NCBI RefSeq assembly: GCF_020524905.1 | Contig: NZ_JAIVKI010000015.1 | Coordinates: forward strand, 62,001-126,000 | DNA from: Microbulbifer variabilis | GTDB lineage: Bacteria; Pseudomonadota; Gammaproteobacteria; Pseudomonadales; Cellvibrionaceae | Length of the DNA: 64,000 nucleotides | Reading direction: 5' to 3' | Shown: one piece after another, positions 1 to 9,572 of the stretch | Layout: every line of letters starts with the position of its first letter | Position numbering within the stretch: the first letter of the stretch is position 1 | Made by a program: the position numbers and the translations under genes | Notes under the pieces: generated by a model | Database searches by the model: none | Told to the model about the DNA's origin: nothing | What the model saw: the letters and a program-made list of their open reading frames with translations, nothing else

Positions 1-2
1 CC

Positions 3-1247
3 GTTTACTATATTGATGGTGATGAGGTTGTTATTGGAGAAGGTGGGTCAACCAAATATAATCGCTATATTTCGGATGTGGCACTAGATATTGTTCAGTC
101 TGGTGGTAGTCAGACAACACACTATTTCCATTCAGATCACATTGGGTCAATATCCGCTATTACCGATGCTAATGGAGCGTTAATAGAAAGGGTAAGCTTC
201 GATCCTTTTGGCAAGCGCCGCAATCCAGTGACCTGGGAAGCCATCGAAGAATTGATGGAAAATTCAACTATTTTAAGTGTGCTGGAAATAACAGATAAGG
301 GTTTCACTCAGCATGAACACGTTGATCATGCGAATATTATTCATATGGGTGGCCGCATTTATGATTTTGCAATTGGTCGCTTTGTACAGGCTGACCCGAT
401 TGTACAGGCACCAGAAAATGGCCAAAGCTTAAATCGGTACAGTTACGTCTTTAATAATCCTCTCAGCTACACAGATCCAACGGGCTATGTGGCCAAGGCA
501 AGTTGCCATCAAGCTGATCATAGGGGAGGAAATATGACATGTGTTTCTTCAGATGATTCAGGTGATCGAGAAAATAGTAGTACCACATCTATTGTGAAAA
601 CCGAAACGCCTGAAAGTGTTAACACTAATTCAATCTCTGTCGATCCGGTGGCGCAATCACAGGGGCGGTTATCGGAAAACGCATTTACCAATGAGGGTGG
701 TGGTGATAGTCTTGATAGAGGTGGGCAGAGTGATTCTTCAAATTCGACTGACAGTGACAGCGTATTTATGCTTGCAAGTAATGACAATGATGTTGTTATG
801 CAAGCAGCCATATCCAGTGAGAAAAAGAAGGAAAACCTACGAGTAGGAAATGATTATGATTCCCTATTGGTCGATTACGGGCCTGAACCGTCTAACGAAA
901 TTATAAGTTTAATGGCTGTAGAGCAATTATTTGGTGTAGATCCTGTTCCAATTGCTGTGCATGAAGAAAATTGGAGAGCCACGGTTCCCGGCATGTATGC
1001 TACTACTCGAGTAAATTCTATTTATCTATCTAAAACAAAAGAACACTTTTATCAGCACAGTTTTGTGGTCTTAGAGGAGTACTACCACGTTATTCGGCAG
1101 TGGAATACTAGAAGAATGACTGCGGCCAGTTATCTGTATGAAAGTGCAAAGAATGGCTATGAAAAAAATAAATATGAAATTGAAGCTAAAGGCTTTGCTA
1201 GAGAAAATTTAAATAGATACCAGCAGATAAAGGCGAGATATCAGTAA
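3..1247 (+). CDS. Rhs-family polymorphic toxin, C-terminal part (5' end outside window)
   Basis: The frame is open back to the window edge, so this is the 3' end of a much larger Rhs gene. The internal GTG at 78 is not a real start. The Rhs-associated core signature is visible: YFHSDHIGS, then DPFGKRR, GRIYDFAIGRFVQADPI, LNRYSYVFNNPL and DPTGY. After DPTGY the sequence becomes variable and Ser-rich, as expected for a swapped C-terminal toxin. The last ~110 residues contain NSIYLS, LEEYYHVIRQW and YEIEAKGFA. These resemble HExxH metallopeptidase-like tips, but the first His of HExxH is Glu here. The core call is firm; the toxin class is an inference. The following lipoprotein gene overlaps by one base (TAATG), the usual toxin/immunity layout. 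Confidence 0.85.
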   Translation, partial: VYYIDGDEVVIGEGGSTKYNRYISDVALDIVQSGGSQTTHYFHSDHIGSISAITDANGALIERVSFDPFGKRRNPVTWEAIEELMENSTILSVLEITDKGFTQHEHVDHANIIHMGGRIYDFAIGRFVQADPIVQAPENGQSLNRYSYVFNNPLSYTDPTGYVAKASCHQADHRGGNMTCVSSDDSGDRENSSTTSIVKTETPESVNTNSISVDPVAQSQGRLSENAFTNEGGGDSLDRGGQSDSSNSTDSDSVFMLASNDNDVVMQAAISSEKKKENLRVGNDYDSLLVDYGPEPSNEIISLMAVEQLFGVDPVPIAVHEENWRATVPGMYATTRVNSIYLSKTKEHFYQHSFVVLEEYYHVIRQWNTRRMTAASYLYESAKNGYEKNKYEIEAKGFARENLNRYQQIKARYQ

Positions 1248-1603
1248 TGTATTTTATTAGATATGCTGTGGTTTTCGTATGGACGATACTTTACTTATGT
1301 GCCTCTGGGTGTATGTCTATTGGAGATAATCTGTTGGTGGTAAAAGGAGAAATAGAAGGGAAAAGTAAAGCTGACCTAAGCTGTGGTGTGTCCATAAATT
1401 TTGAAGATGAGGAGCTTGTTTTCTTTGATGTGTCAGATCGCTTCAATTTGGATTATACAATCGCCCCAGCCGAAAAGAGCTATCGTGTTGAGCTAAAATG
1501 CTTCGATAAAAACAAGGGCTATCAGGTCTATAAGAGTGCGGAATATCAGCTGGGTGGCACAGCTGAAAGTGTTGTTGATCTTGGGGTTATAACTATCGAA
1601 TAG
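1247..1603 (+). CDS. Small lipoprotein, candidate immunity protein for the Rhs tip
   Basis: A 118-aa protein whose ATG overlaps the Rhs stop (TAATG), so translation is probably coupled. The N-terminus is a hydrophobic segment ending in a lipobox-like LCASGC, with Cys at residue 22, predicting a periplasmic lipid-anchored protein. The mature part is beta-rich with two Cys pairs and matches no family I recognise. Position and coupling suggest an immunity protein that neutralises the preceding toxin in the periplasm; this is inferred from context only. Confidence 0.6.
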   Translation: MYFIRYAVVFVWTILYLCASGCMSIGDNLLVVKGEIEGKSKADLSCGVSINFEDEELVFFDVSDRFNLDYTIAPAEKSYRVELKCFDKNKGYQVYKSAEYQLGGTAESVVDLGVITIE

Positions 1604-2197
1604 TTTGGGCAGAGTGGTGAAAATCCATCTGATGCCAATGGTCACGGCGTTAATATCCGTAGGTGTGCGTCAGAAGGAAAGTGTCACCCGGGCGATTTTA
1701 GCGATAAGGAAAAGGCTGGAATTCAGAGTCGCACCGACAACCTGACTACAGATTTAAGAAACGCTTCATATGGCTCAATTAATAGTTCTCTTAAGGCGTT
1801 GCATGAATCTGGGGTGCCGGCTCTTGCGAATGAATACGGACTAGAGTTCTGGGCTCTAATTGATGGAGATACTCACGAGATATATCGAGTCTCAACTGGT
1901 TTTGATAAAGGATTCGCCTATGGTTCAGGCGACTTAAGAAATCCCGGCGATATCATTTGGCATACTCATCCATCCGGAAAAGATGTTTGGGCTGGAGACT
2001 TACAGTCCGCGGTTTCTCATGGGGCATCTTGGATGTTTGCTTCCGGGAAGCGAATGACGGGGATTCAGAATCCAAACTTTAAAAATCCAAACAAACCATC
2101 TCAGTATCGCTTTGATCAGATGGGTGGAATGATAACCAGAGCACTAATGTATGACGGAAGGTGGCGCAATGGCACTATAACTATTAGCCCGTATTAG
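1604..2197 (+). pseudogene. Orphan Rhs tip / toxin cassette with JAB-like HTHP motif, no start codon
   Basis: The reading frame is open directly from the preceding TAG (1601-1603) to 2197, but the first usable start is only TTG at 1799. The upstream part still reads as protein (GQSGENPSDANGHG ..., CHPGDFSDKEKAGIQSRT). The core contains IIWHTHPSGKDVWAGDLQSA, resembling JAB/MPN or DUF4329-type motifs (HxHP, then S/A and D). Rhs loci often carry displaced start-less tips that can recombine onto the intact core, and this fits one. The spacing after HTHP is one residue shorter than the classical JAMM motif, so catalytic competence is uncertain. Confidence 0.55.
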
Positions 2198-2228
2198 CCC
2201 TTGTCAAAATATAAGTATACGCGGTCTA

Positions 2229-3030
2229 TTGCAGATTCTGTTTGTTGGTGGTCTCTTTTATGGCCATCTTTCCATGGCCTCTACAGAAATGAGTAAGGCC
2301 GATTTGCTCGATAGTGATTTAATTGTCTCTGCGGTAAAAATAAGAGGCAGGGTCAGCTGCGATGATTTGCGTAACTACAATAGTCGGTACAATATTGATA
2401 TGGACTTGTGTTATGGATCAAAGCAGCCTGGAGGTATCAGCGCGTACAACCGGTCTGTTGAGGGGGAAGACTTCCTCGTTCTAAAAATTCCTCAAGGGTG
2501 AAGTCGATAAGTTCAGTGTTCTTAGAATACCTTATCACGACAGCTTGGGGGTAACTCTCTGGAGCTGGGAGAGGCGTATCTACTTTTTCTGGGTAAGGAT
2601 GGTGGGAGTTACAGCTATCAGCCTTGCCGCTCTGCTAAATATGCGAATGTTGTGGAGCCGATAAAGAAGGGTGCGACCTTAGATAAACTTGTTGAATATA
2701 TTTACGCAGAAAATAAGCAAGCTGGTTTGCTTTATGACCTCCTCGGAAGTTGCTGCGCCTATCTATCTTTTGGAGGGCAGGGTGCACTAGAGGTGGCAGG
2801 CTATTGATACACCATCTGCTTGCAACCTCGCTTGGTTCTCCCATTTGTGCCAAGACAATCTTCTATCTGATATCTGAGTATCCTATTACAGATGGAGGCT
2901 ATGAAGAGTTTTACATATTAAGCGGCAACAACTATCTCATTGCCAAGAAATACGTGAGGATGAAGGCACTTACAATGGAGCCGTAGGCTCGTATTTTGCG
3001 GTTTTGCAGCCTTTATTTGCGAATGAATAA
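2229..3030 (+). pseudogene. Frameshifted remnant of a secreted protein gene
   Basis: The first frame (2229-2501, TTG start) has a signal-like hydrophobic start and continues to VLKIPQG. The protein sense then jumps frame: GEVDKFSVLRIPYHDSLG around 2500-2550, then GEAYLLFLGKDGGSYSYQPC and LDKLVEYIYAENKQ around 2560-2790. Further fragments such as RWQAIDTPSACNLAWF and EDEGTYNGAVGSYFAVLQ end at the TAA at 3028-3030. At least two indels and an internal stop separate them. Lying right after the orphan tip, it may be that tip's decayed immunity gene. No family recognised. Confidence 0.5.
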
Positions 3031-3409
3031 ATTGTTTCTGGAAGATGGTTTCAGCCGGGGAAAATATTGAGAGCAGTTATGACCAAGACACCCAGGAAGG
3101 ATAATTATAAAGTCAGAGATTTTTGTAAGATATCGATGACCGAGACCGCAAATATAGCCCGCTAGGCTGGGGTAAAGACGAAGAATAATGACACAAAGTT
3201 TAAGACCGCTGGATGTGCTATGAAACATGACGCTCGATGCGCCTTAGCTTTCGATAGAGATCGCGTAGTTTACTCACCATCAAGACGAGCATGGTGTAGA
3301 AACAGCGGCTGGATACGAGGATGGGTTATGAGGGTACAACAGGTATCCGCCATCAAGCGAAGCCAAGGTTCAAGCCACCCCGGTTTCGCCCGATAGGAAT
3401 GCAAGGGGG
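3031..3409. other. Intergenic stretch, nothing recognised
   Basis: About 380 bp between the decayed Rhs-associated gene and the minus-strand small-gene cluster. I see no convincing ORF, RNA gene or long repeat in it. Confidence 0.4.
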
Positions 3410-3559
3410 CTAGCTCGCTACAGAGAACCTACGCTTGGCCTTCTGCAAGGCAAGAAACACTTCCACTTTAGCGTTCTTCGGATCAATTTCGCCAGCCAAT
3501 GGTTGCATCTGCTTCTCATTATCACTTAAGGGCTTATTTTTGGTTGTCTGATTGCTCAT
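3410..3559 (-). CDS. Small 49-aa hypothetical protein overlapping the upstream gene
   Basis: Reading the minus strand, ATG at 3557-3559 opens a 49-aa frame (MSNQTTKNKPLSDNEK ... KAKRRFSVAS) ending at TAG 3410-3412. It overlaps the 3' end of the preceding 74-aa gene by 26 bp in another frame, suggesting coupling. Composition is charged and mostly helical. The protein-like composition and tight packing argue for a real gene, but there is no family match. Confidence 0.35.
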   Translation of the reverse strand: MSNQTTKNKPLSDNEKQMQPLAGEIDPKNAKVEVFLALQKAKRRFSVAS

Positions 3560-3758
3560 CATCGTCTTCCTTTTCATAACTCTCCGGATTTTCTAAAAAT
3601 TTCTTCATATCGCCCGAAGCTAAGCCGTCCGGTTCAGAGATATCTTCAGCGCCTACATTTCGGATATGTTGCTTTGCGCGTCGAATGGCGTCCGAGAGCG
3701 AGCCCTTCTTCTTTTTCGCATCACTGATGTGTTTAACTTTTTCACTCATAGACAGCAC
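3534..3758 (-). CDS. Small charged hypothetical protein
   Basis: A 74-aa, highly charged protein (KKKKGSLSDAIRRAKQHIRN; acidic tail EKEDDDEQSDNQK) with no membrane segment. The start may be Met4 (MSEKVKH). It lies one base after the GNAT-like gene, and the 49-aa gene follows with overlap, so the three probably form one operon. Such trios sit beside phage-type integrases; the function is unknown. Confidence 0.5.
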   Translation of the reverse strand: MLSMSEKVKHISDAKKKKGSLSDAIRRAKQHIRNVGAEDISEPDGLASGDMKKFLENPESYEKEDDDEQSDNQK

Positions 3759-3759
3759 C

Positions 3760-4275
3760 CTATAGCCTTACAAACAGGTAGTCACCTTTTGGGACGTACA
3801 CTAGGCCGAATCGTTCATAGTATTGGCGTACGCTTGCATTAATCGGATTCATAACGCGCAGTTCACTGGCATCTAACACCTCAGCATAACCTGCCATGGC
3901 AAGAAAGGTATATTCGAATACACGGATATCCTTCGCACTGTCTGGATTACCCTCGATGAAGTCGAGGCGAAGCTTTGTGCCTTGGTAAGTGGGCCGCCCC
4001 AAGCTTAAACTGGCCAACTGCTTGTTATTCCAAAGCGCCATCTCAAAGCGCTTCGGATGGCGGTATCGGAAGACGCTATAGCCTTCAGTCCAGTTCCATT
4101 CTACCCTTCGTTTTGTAGATGACTTCCAGCGTTTAGATTCTGACAATGCAGACTGATCAATGAGAGCTGCTCTTAAATTTGGTTGACTTGTACGAAGATC
4201 CTTATTGATTTCATCCAGAACCGCAAGCCTGAGTTTGGTGTACCGTTCTTCCGCATCCTTGTGAGTGGCCAGCAT
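3760..4275 (-). CDS. GNAT-like N-acetyltransferase domain protein
   Basis: 171 aa. The C-terminal half (FEYTFLAMAGYAEVLDASELRVMNPINASVRQYYERFGL then a final strand) matches the C-terminal core of GNAT acetyltransferases, where a helix precedes 'NP.N..V..YYE..GF'. The N-terminal half (WNWTEGYSVFRYRHPKRFEMALW) may supply the substrate side. The substrate cannot be predicted. It is first in a three-gene minus-strand cluster downstream of an integrase, so it is likely cargo of an integrated element. Confidence 0.55.
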   Translation of the reverse strand: MLATHKDAEERYTKLRLAVLDEINKDLRTSQPNLRAALIDQSALSESKRWKSSTKRRVEWNWTEGYSVFRYRHPKRFEMALWNNKQLASLSLGRPTYQGTKLRLDFIEGNPDSAKDIRVFEYTFLAMAGYAEVLDASELRVMNPINASVRQYYERFGLVYVPKGDYLFVRL

Positions 4276-4527
4276 AAAGGCAATTCCCCTTCAATGTTCC
4301 AGAATAATTGTGAGCAGATAAGCGATTTAACGCTGCTCATTGTAATGGCAATGAGTGGCTACCGCAGAGACAATTATCACTAAGTATGGATTGAAGGGTG
4401 CTGACTGAAGATGCCAGGAAGAAAAGGCGAATGGTGATTTTTGAGAGGGTTTTTGTATTTCTCCTGCAGCCAATCTTACTTGTCTTTGGAAGCATAACCT
4501 GACCACGACTGACACTAACACGCGAGC

Positions 4528-4583
4528 GAGTCATAGAACGGGCTTCTATGACTCATCTTGCTGGTAGATCATGAGTCATAGAA
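4528..4583. repeat. 11-bp inverted/direct repeat cluster beside the integrase
   Basis: GAGTCATAGAA (4528-4538) and its exact reverse complement TTCTATGACTC (4544-4554) flank a 5-bp spacer. A third direct copy lies at 4573-4583. Inverted 11-bp arms around a short spacer are the shape of a tyrosine-recombinase core or of a regulatory operator, and the intact recombinase gene ends 190 bp away. No T-run follows, so it is not an obvious terminator. Confidence 0.5.
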
Positions 4584-4775
4584 ATTGCTCAGTGGCTGCG
4601 ACCGATGTTTGCGATGTAAAATCCCGTAATATATGGGGTTTCATGGCACCACGAAACGCAATTAAAGGGCAGTGGCCATTGCCATCTTTCCTCGATGGAT
4701 GGTCGCGCTCAAAAGGACCTCATGGTTAGGGTAGGGCGTACTTTGAGTAGCAGATTTTTGATCTATTACATGCTT

Positions 4776-6062
4776 TCAAACTCGTCTCGCTCTTCCAGAG
4801 GCTGCCCGCTCTTTATCATCCGCATGGACGTATTCTTTATCAGTAGTACTTAACTTTCCATGTCCCAGATCTGCCGACAGATCCTTAAGAGCTCTACTTT
4901 CTACATCCATTGATGCACCTGTGTGACGAAGCCAATGTGTAGAAGTAGCTAAGAGGACTTTTGCATCATCTTCAAAGCCATCCTGAACCATCTTTTCACT
5001 TGCTAGGTCAAACGCTTCCTGAGTTAATATCGCGATTGTTCGTGCGCGTAGCCCTGGGTTATGTTTACGAATTGGGTGGAGTAGGGGGGATGACTCGCCA
5101 ACTGCCGGCAGCCCGTCCAGCCCACGACTAATACGATATCTCCGTAAATAGTCTAAAAAATCAACCGGTACGCTAACCTTTCTCTTTTTGTTTCCTTTTC
5201 CAAATACAATAAACCACCAGTCATCTTCCTCCCGGTAAAAATCCCCCATCTTGGGGTTCCATTTCGGCCGGCATGACAATTCACTAACACGTAAATAAAG
5301 ACTCTTCATACTGGCAACGATAAAAAGGTGCCGCTCCCAGGTTGGATCTTCATCAGCTTTTGCCCGGGTACTTTCCAAAACATACTCCCACTGCAGTGCA
5401 GACAAACGTTTAACTGAATCGTTTGATACATCGATAATTAGATGGGGGGATGCCTTTTTGACGGCTGCAATTACATTTCCGAATGCATAGTCTTCTTCAA
5501 CTAAGTGGTTATACAGCACACTCAGGTTTGAAAAGACTTCTCTCAAAGACTTCTGCGCAAGAGCATAATCACCAGTATCTGGTTTGATATCTGTAACGGA
5601 AGCACTCCTAAGAGACTCTTTACGTTCAGCCTTACTGAGCTTCGCTACGAATGGTCTCCAATCCTTGTTAGTCTCTTTTAAACCATTATTGACCGAAAAT
5701 CTTCGATATATCTGTGTTCCAATCCAACTTTTTGGTGGGTTGACGACAAAATCGATGTAAGCCTCGATATCTCGCTTTTTCATCATGGCAATTGACTTGC
5801 AGTGTATGCACCAGGCCCATAACAAAAAACGCTCAGATTCGCTCCTAAACGCGTTGAAAGTTGCTTCTGAGCGTCGACATTTACTCCAAAGAAAGTCTTT
5901 TACGTGTAGGTAATCAGTAATGGCCTCTGGCACGGAACTAGTCATTGACTGTACAAAGCTTTTCACTGCAGGAGCATCTTCTGAGAATAATTCTCCTCGA
6001 TCAAGAGCGTAAAAAGGACGATAGGAATCAAAAAGTGGCATCGCATCAAAGCGCTGTGACAT
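4776..6062 (-). CDS. Tyrosine recombinase / phage-type integrase
   Basis: 428 aa. The catalytic set is visible in the C-terminal half: Arg258 in LYLRVSEL, Lys289 in GKGNK, His376 and Arg379 in THWLRH, His401 in DLGHG, and Tyr411 in KEYVH. The N-terminal ~180 residues would form the SAM-like core-binding domain. Length is normal for integrases of mobile islands. A paralogous, broken copy lies divergently upstream (6236-6873) and a short palindrome sits between them. It probably catalyses integration or excision of a local element. Confidence 0.88.
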   Translation of the reverse strand: MSQRFDAMPLFDSYRPFYALDRGELFSEDAPAVKSFVQSMTSSVPEAITDYLHVKDFLWSKCRRSEATFNAFRSESERFLLWAWCIHCKSIAMMKKRDIEAYIDFVVNPPKSWIGTQIYRRFSVNNGLKETNKDWRPFVAKLSKAERKESLRSASVTDIKPDTGDYALAQKSLREVFSNLSVLYNHLVEEDYAFGNVIAAVKKASPHLIIDVSNDSVKRLSALQWEYVLESTRAKADEDPTWERHLFIVASMKSLYLRVSELSCRPKWNPKMGDFYREEDDWWFIVFGKGNKKRKVSVPVDFLDYLRRYRISRGLDGLPAVGESSPLLHPIRKHNPGLRARTIAILTQEAFDLASEKMVQDGFEDDAKVLLATSTHWLRHTGASMDVESRALKDLSADLGHGKLSTTDKEYVHADDKERAASGRARRV

Positions 6063-6128
6063 AAAGAACCTGGTTGCTAAAAATCGAAATTATTGATTTA
6101 GATACTGTGAGGAATTGTACCATACCTT

Positions 6129-6156
6129 ATTTCCAATAGTAGACACTATTGGAAAT
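6129..6156. promoter_or_regulatory. Perfect 11-bp palindrome in the integrase upstream region
   Basis: ATTTCCAATAG (6129-6139), loop TAGACA, then CTATTGGAAAT (6146-6156). It lies 67 bp upstream of the intact integrase start and between it and the divergent integrase relic. This is a likely operator or recombinase arm site. A terminator for the opposite strand is possible, as TTTTA follows. Confidence 0.45.
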
Positions 6157-6235
6157 TTTAGCCACCCTGGGTCTCGTCTTCTTGAGTCTATGTGCTATTT
6201 CTTTACAGCTACAACTGTAGCCAGGCAACGTTAAC

Positions 6236-6873
6236 TTGCAGTGGGACTATGTCCTGGAAACTGCTGAGATCATGGCCGAGACATCACCAACTGATCACGA
6301 GCGAACTTTATTCATTATGAACGCCCTATTCGCTATGTATTTGCGAATCTCTGAGTTGGTTGCGGATGAAAGATCGGCACCCGTTATGGGTGATTTCAAG
6401 AAAGATCGCGACGGAAACTGGTGGTTTCACGTTACGGGTAAAGGAAACAAAGGCCGGGCGATCACTGTTTGCGACCAAATGTTGAAGGCCTTGAAGCGCT
6501 ATAGAAACTATTTGCAGCTCCCTACTCTGCCCAGTATCAGTGAGCAGACACCTCAATAGTACACAAGTCCCGTGGCAAGGGACCGGTTATCAGTACCCGA
6601 CAGGTCCGCTTGATTGTTCAATACTGCTTTGATGCTGCCCACCAACGGATGGTTGAAGAAAGCTTAAGGGAAGACGCTGAAGATCTCAAGGCAGCCACTG
6701 TGCACTGCCTCCGCCATACGGGTATTTCTGAAGATGTGAAGTACCGTCCCCGTGAGCATGTCCGCGATGACGCGGGCCATGCAAGCATGGCTACAACCGA
6801 TTGCTACATTGATTCCTACATGCGGGAGCGCCATGAAAGTGGGCGCAGTAAGCGGGTTAAGGTGAAGCGGTAA
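6236..6873 (+). pseudogene. Truncated, frameshifted tyrosine recombinase
   Basis: Only the catalytic half is present. Frame 1 (6236-6559) has QWDYVLE, MYLRISEL and WWFHVTGKGNKGR, closely paralleling the intact integrase. It ends at TAG 6557-6559. A different frame then continues as HKSRGKGPVISTRQVRLIV, with VHCLRHTG, DDAGHASM and TTDCYIDSY to 6873. So all catalytic motifs persist, split by one frameshift near 6556, and the N-terminal domain is gone. It is a decayed paralogue of the neighbouring integrase. Confidence 0.8.
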
Positions 6874-7077
6874 TACTGCCGCCCTGCCCTATAATGAGGC
6901 TCAGGAGTCCTTATCCGGCCTTACTAGGTTTTCCGGAGTTCCTATAGTGGTCTCCTTATCAATAGGCCCACGCTCCTCTTCGGATATTTGGAAGTACAGC
7001 AAAAAGGGAAATTACGAAATCTCTCGATGGTTGATACGAGTCTTCGCAATATTGTAAATTAATATCAGGCACTGTAA

Positions 7078-7197
7078 CTGGGTAAAGGAGAGAAGCTAAA
7101 GTCCTCCTCCCCTCTTTTTGTTAGCCAGAAAGGTGGCCCCTACTCTTCCAATACATTACGTGAACACATGGGTTTGATGCTTCTTGATAAAAGTTAG
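7078..7197 (+). pseudogene. Fragment of a third tyrosine recombinase
   Basis: A 39-codon open stretch reads LGKGEKLKSSSPLFVSQKGGPYSSNTLREHMG and ends in TAG at 7195-7197. GKGEKLR..PL followed by G.P.S...L...M is the usual beta-hairpin and box region of integrases. There is no start and no downstream HxxR box, so it is a relic. Confidence 0.5.
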
Positions 7198-7256
7198 GTG
7201 CTAAAAGACGGTTGGTTTACCCAAGAACAGTCAAACACCCAATGAACTATTCCAAA

Positions 7257-9554
7257 TTATGTAACATTAATAAGCTTCGCCAAAATACCCTTAGCCACAT
7301 TAACCTGGCACACTCGAGCCGCCTCTAAAACACCTTCAATCGCATGCTCTAAAGTGTCCTCTTTCATTATGGGGCTCAGTACCTCTCTCAAGAGTTTTAC
7401 CGTCAAAGATTTTTGCCAAATTTCCTCATAGTGTTCATGCTGCTTAATTGGATTGTTGATCCTAACAGCTGTCAATCGACTATTCGGAATACCGACATCC
7501 GGTAGATATTTATCGTCATCGAGAATATCACTAAACTCCAAGCAGAGTTGATCAAAAACTCTATCCAAAACACCCCTGGGTGAAGCCGAAATTACCTTTG
7601 GTAACATGTTTGACTCGGTTATCGAGCTAAATAAGTCCTGATGGGCCAAACCATAGTCACTCTGTATGAGTCTTGCCTCTTTATCTGCGACTACTTCTTC
7701 AGCAGCATTTCCTGAAACCTTTCCTTGCGTAGAACCAGATACTCCCTCCGAATTAGAAGTACTCTGTGAGCTCCGCACAAAATTTTGAGCTTGTAGCTTC
7801 TCGGGCATCCTTTCTTTCAACTTCAGCTTGATCTTTCTGCCTTTACCCACAAAATTATTAACAACAGCGGACACTCTTCTATTGTCCACAAATTGAATGG
7901 AAGAATTTAATCCTGTTATACCCAAAGCAGCCGCTGCGCCAGTTGCCGCAAACACAAGACCAACAGGTGAAGCAACGGCTACAACACCAACGGCTCCACC
8001 GGCCCCGAAAACCATTGCGAGAGAGGCAGAGCCTGCAACCGCACCTGACATATATCCAGCAGTAGTCATTACTTTCGAATAGGGCTTTAAAAGATTACTG
8101 GTAAAACCAGGCTGTTTTCTAAGAATTGCCTGCAGCAGTTCAATCTGTTCCTGCTTGCGCCCCATTGCCGTGAAAAAATACATCAAATCATTAAATAGAT
8201 TTTTCACGGTATTGAAATCCGGGTCACTTAATAAATTATCAATCACCTGACTAGAGGATTCTGTAACAATACGGCCGCTCAATAGCTGATAAATGGCCTT
8301 TTCAGTACTCGAATCATCCTTCGAAAGCCGCTTCACAGCTGCCTCCAGTGCCTTCTTCTTAACAGAAATAGCTTGGCGTTCTTCCTTTAATCCATTATTA
8401 AGGTTGCGTATTTTACTGGTTAAACTTGAATTCAGACGCTCAGAACGCATGGAAGATTTAAACGCAGACTTCAAAGAAATTGCATCTAGAATACCCGCTA
8501 GTGTCTGTGCCCCTCCGGATACCCCAAACGCAGAAGCAGCAACCATAACTGCATTACCCTCAGGCGTGAGTTTTGCAGCAACAGATAGGGAGGCGCCGAT
8601 AATGCTGCAGCAATACCTAACTATTTTTACCCGAGCAATAGTCTCTTCTGTACTTCCTCCAAGTTCCACATCAGAGTTATCGACACTATTTTTAAGTGAT
8701 ATTATCCTTAGAGAAATACCCTTTATTTTTTTATCCAAGTCGTCCAATTGTTTTTTGATTAACTGATATTGCTGGGGTACCTGTTCATACGCGTCCAGCT
8801 CTCCAAGCAATTCCAGCTTTCGATTTAATAAGGCATTTGCTCGCTTAACCGATCTATCAAGAACCAGTACTGATTTGGACTTTCTTTCCTTCTCAGAGGC
8901 ACTATTCATTAGTAGTTTAATACAACTTCTTATGCCGGCAAGATATTCAACAACCCCCACACTTGTAGTCGCGCTATCAAAGCCTGAGGGCACTACCTTT
9001 TCATTGAGAGTAGTATCAATCTGATCTTCAACTTTACCTTCAACCTCATTCTTTGAGCCTGAAACTTTACTCGCGCGCATCATATTCTGACCCGTTTTAG
9101 CAGCATTCTTTACAGTATCTGGCTTAAATACAGTAAAGCATTTCAAAACACGATTGCGAAGCTTCGAAACCCTGCTGCGGCGCGGGATATTTGCCCGAAC
9201 CTCTTGAGAGTTTATTTTTCCATCGTTAGCTATACTACTAATTGTATAATCCCTTAAATCAATACCACGCCCAGGTAATAGCGGTAATATTTCCGCCAAT
9301 CTCTTGGAATTAACTCTGCCGCGCTCAGCCCAAAAAGAACTGTTAGTATCAACAGGCCTAAGCTGTCTAACCAGTGACCCATGGTGCTCTTTCAGAGTCT
9401 TGACCACTTTTTCAGATCGATATAAAGTCGACTTTGTTTTACTCGTTTTGTTACCTAGGTTTCTCAAATTAGACGGAACAGGCTTTTCTGACACCTTATT
9501 AGATCGAGAACTCTCATTGGTATTTTTATTGGATACAGACCCGGGACCGCACAT
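7257..9554 (-). CDS. Large candidate T3SS effector or pore-forming secreted protein
   Basis: 765 aa, no known domain recognised. The N-terminal ~60 residues are rich in Ser, Asn and Lys, as in T3SS secretion signals, with no Sec signal. Two hydrophobic helical stretches lie at about residues 312-360 and 495-550 (Ala/Gly/Val-rich). Both are preceded or followed by coiled-coil-like charged segments (about 235-295 and 372-415). This architecture resembles membrane-inserting T3SS substrates. It directly follows a class I chaperone gene 18 bp away, and chaperone/effector pairs are normally adjacent. It is the last unit at the end of the machinery cluster. Confidence 0.55.
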   Translation of the reverse strand: MCGPGSVSNKNTNESSRSNKVSEKPVPSNLRNLGNKTSKTKSTLYRSEKVVKTLKEHHGSLVRQLRPVDTNSSFWAERGRVNSKRLAEILPLLPGRGIDLRDYTISSIANDGKINSQEVRANIPRRSRVSKLRNRVLKCFTVFKPDTVKNAAKTGQNMMRASKVSGSKNEVEGKVEDQIDTTLNEKVVPSGFDSATTSVGVVEYLAGIRSCIKLLMNSASEKERKSKSVLVLDRSVKRANALLNRKLELLGELDAYEQVPQQYQLIKKQLDDLDKKIKGISLRIISLKNSVDNSDVELGGSTEETIARVKIVRYCCSIIGASLSVAAKLTPEGNAVMVAASAFGVSGGAQTLAGILDAISLKSAFKSSMRSERLNSSLTSKIRNLNNGLKEERQAISVKKKALEAAVKRLSKDDSSTEKAIYQLLSGRIVTESSSQVIDNLLSDPDFNTVKNLFNDLMYFFTAMGRKQEQIELLQAILRKQPGFTSNLLKPYSKVMTTAGYMSGAVAGSASLAMVFGAGGAVGVVAVASPVGLVFAATGAAAALGITGLNSSIQFVDNRRVSAVVNNFVGKGRKIKLKLKERMPEKLQAQNFVRSSQSTSNSEGVSGSTQGKVSGNAAEEVVADKEARLIQSDYGLAHQDLFSSITESNMLPKVISASPRGVLDRVFDQLCLEFSDILDDDKYLPDVGIPNSRLTAVRINNPIKQHEHYEEIWQKSLTVKLLREVLSPIMKEDTLEHAIEGVLEAARVCQVNVAKGILAKLINVT

Positions 9555-9572
9555 AAAATGACACCTTAATTT

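Noticed and set aside
2750..2986. 78-aa ORF after the Rhs cassette
   Set aside because: Other frames in the same stretch read more like a continuation of the decayed gene; treated as part of the pseudogene.
8293..8766. 157-aa plus-strand ORF
   Set aside because: Antisense shadow of the 765-aa candidate effector.
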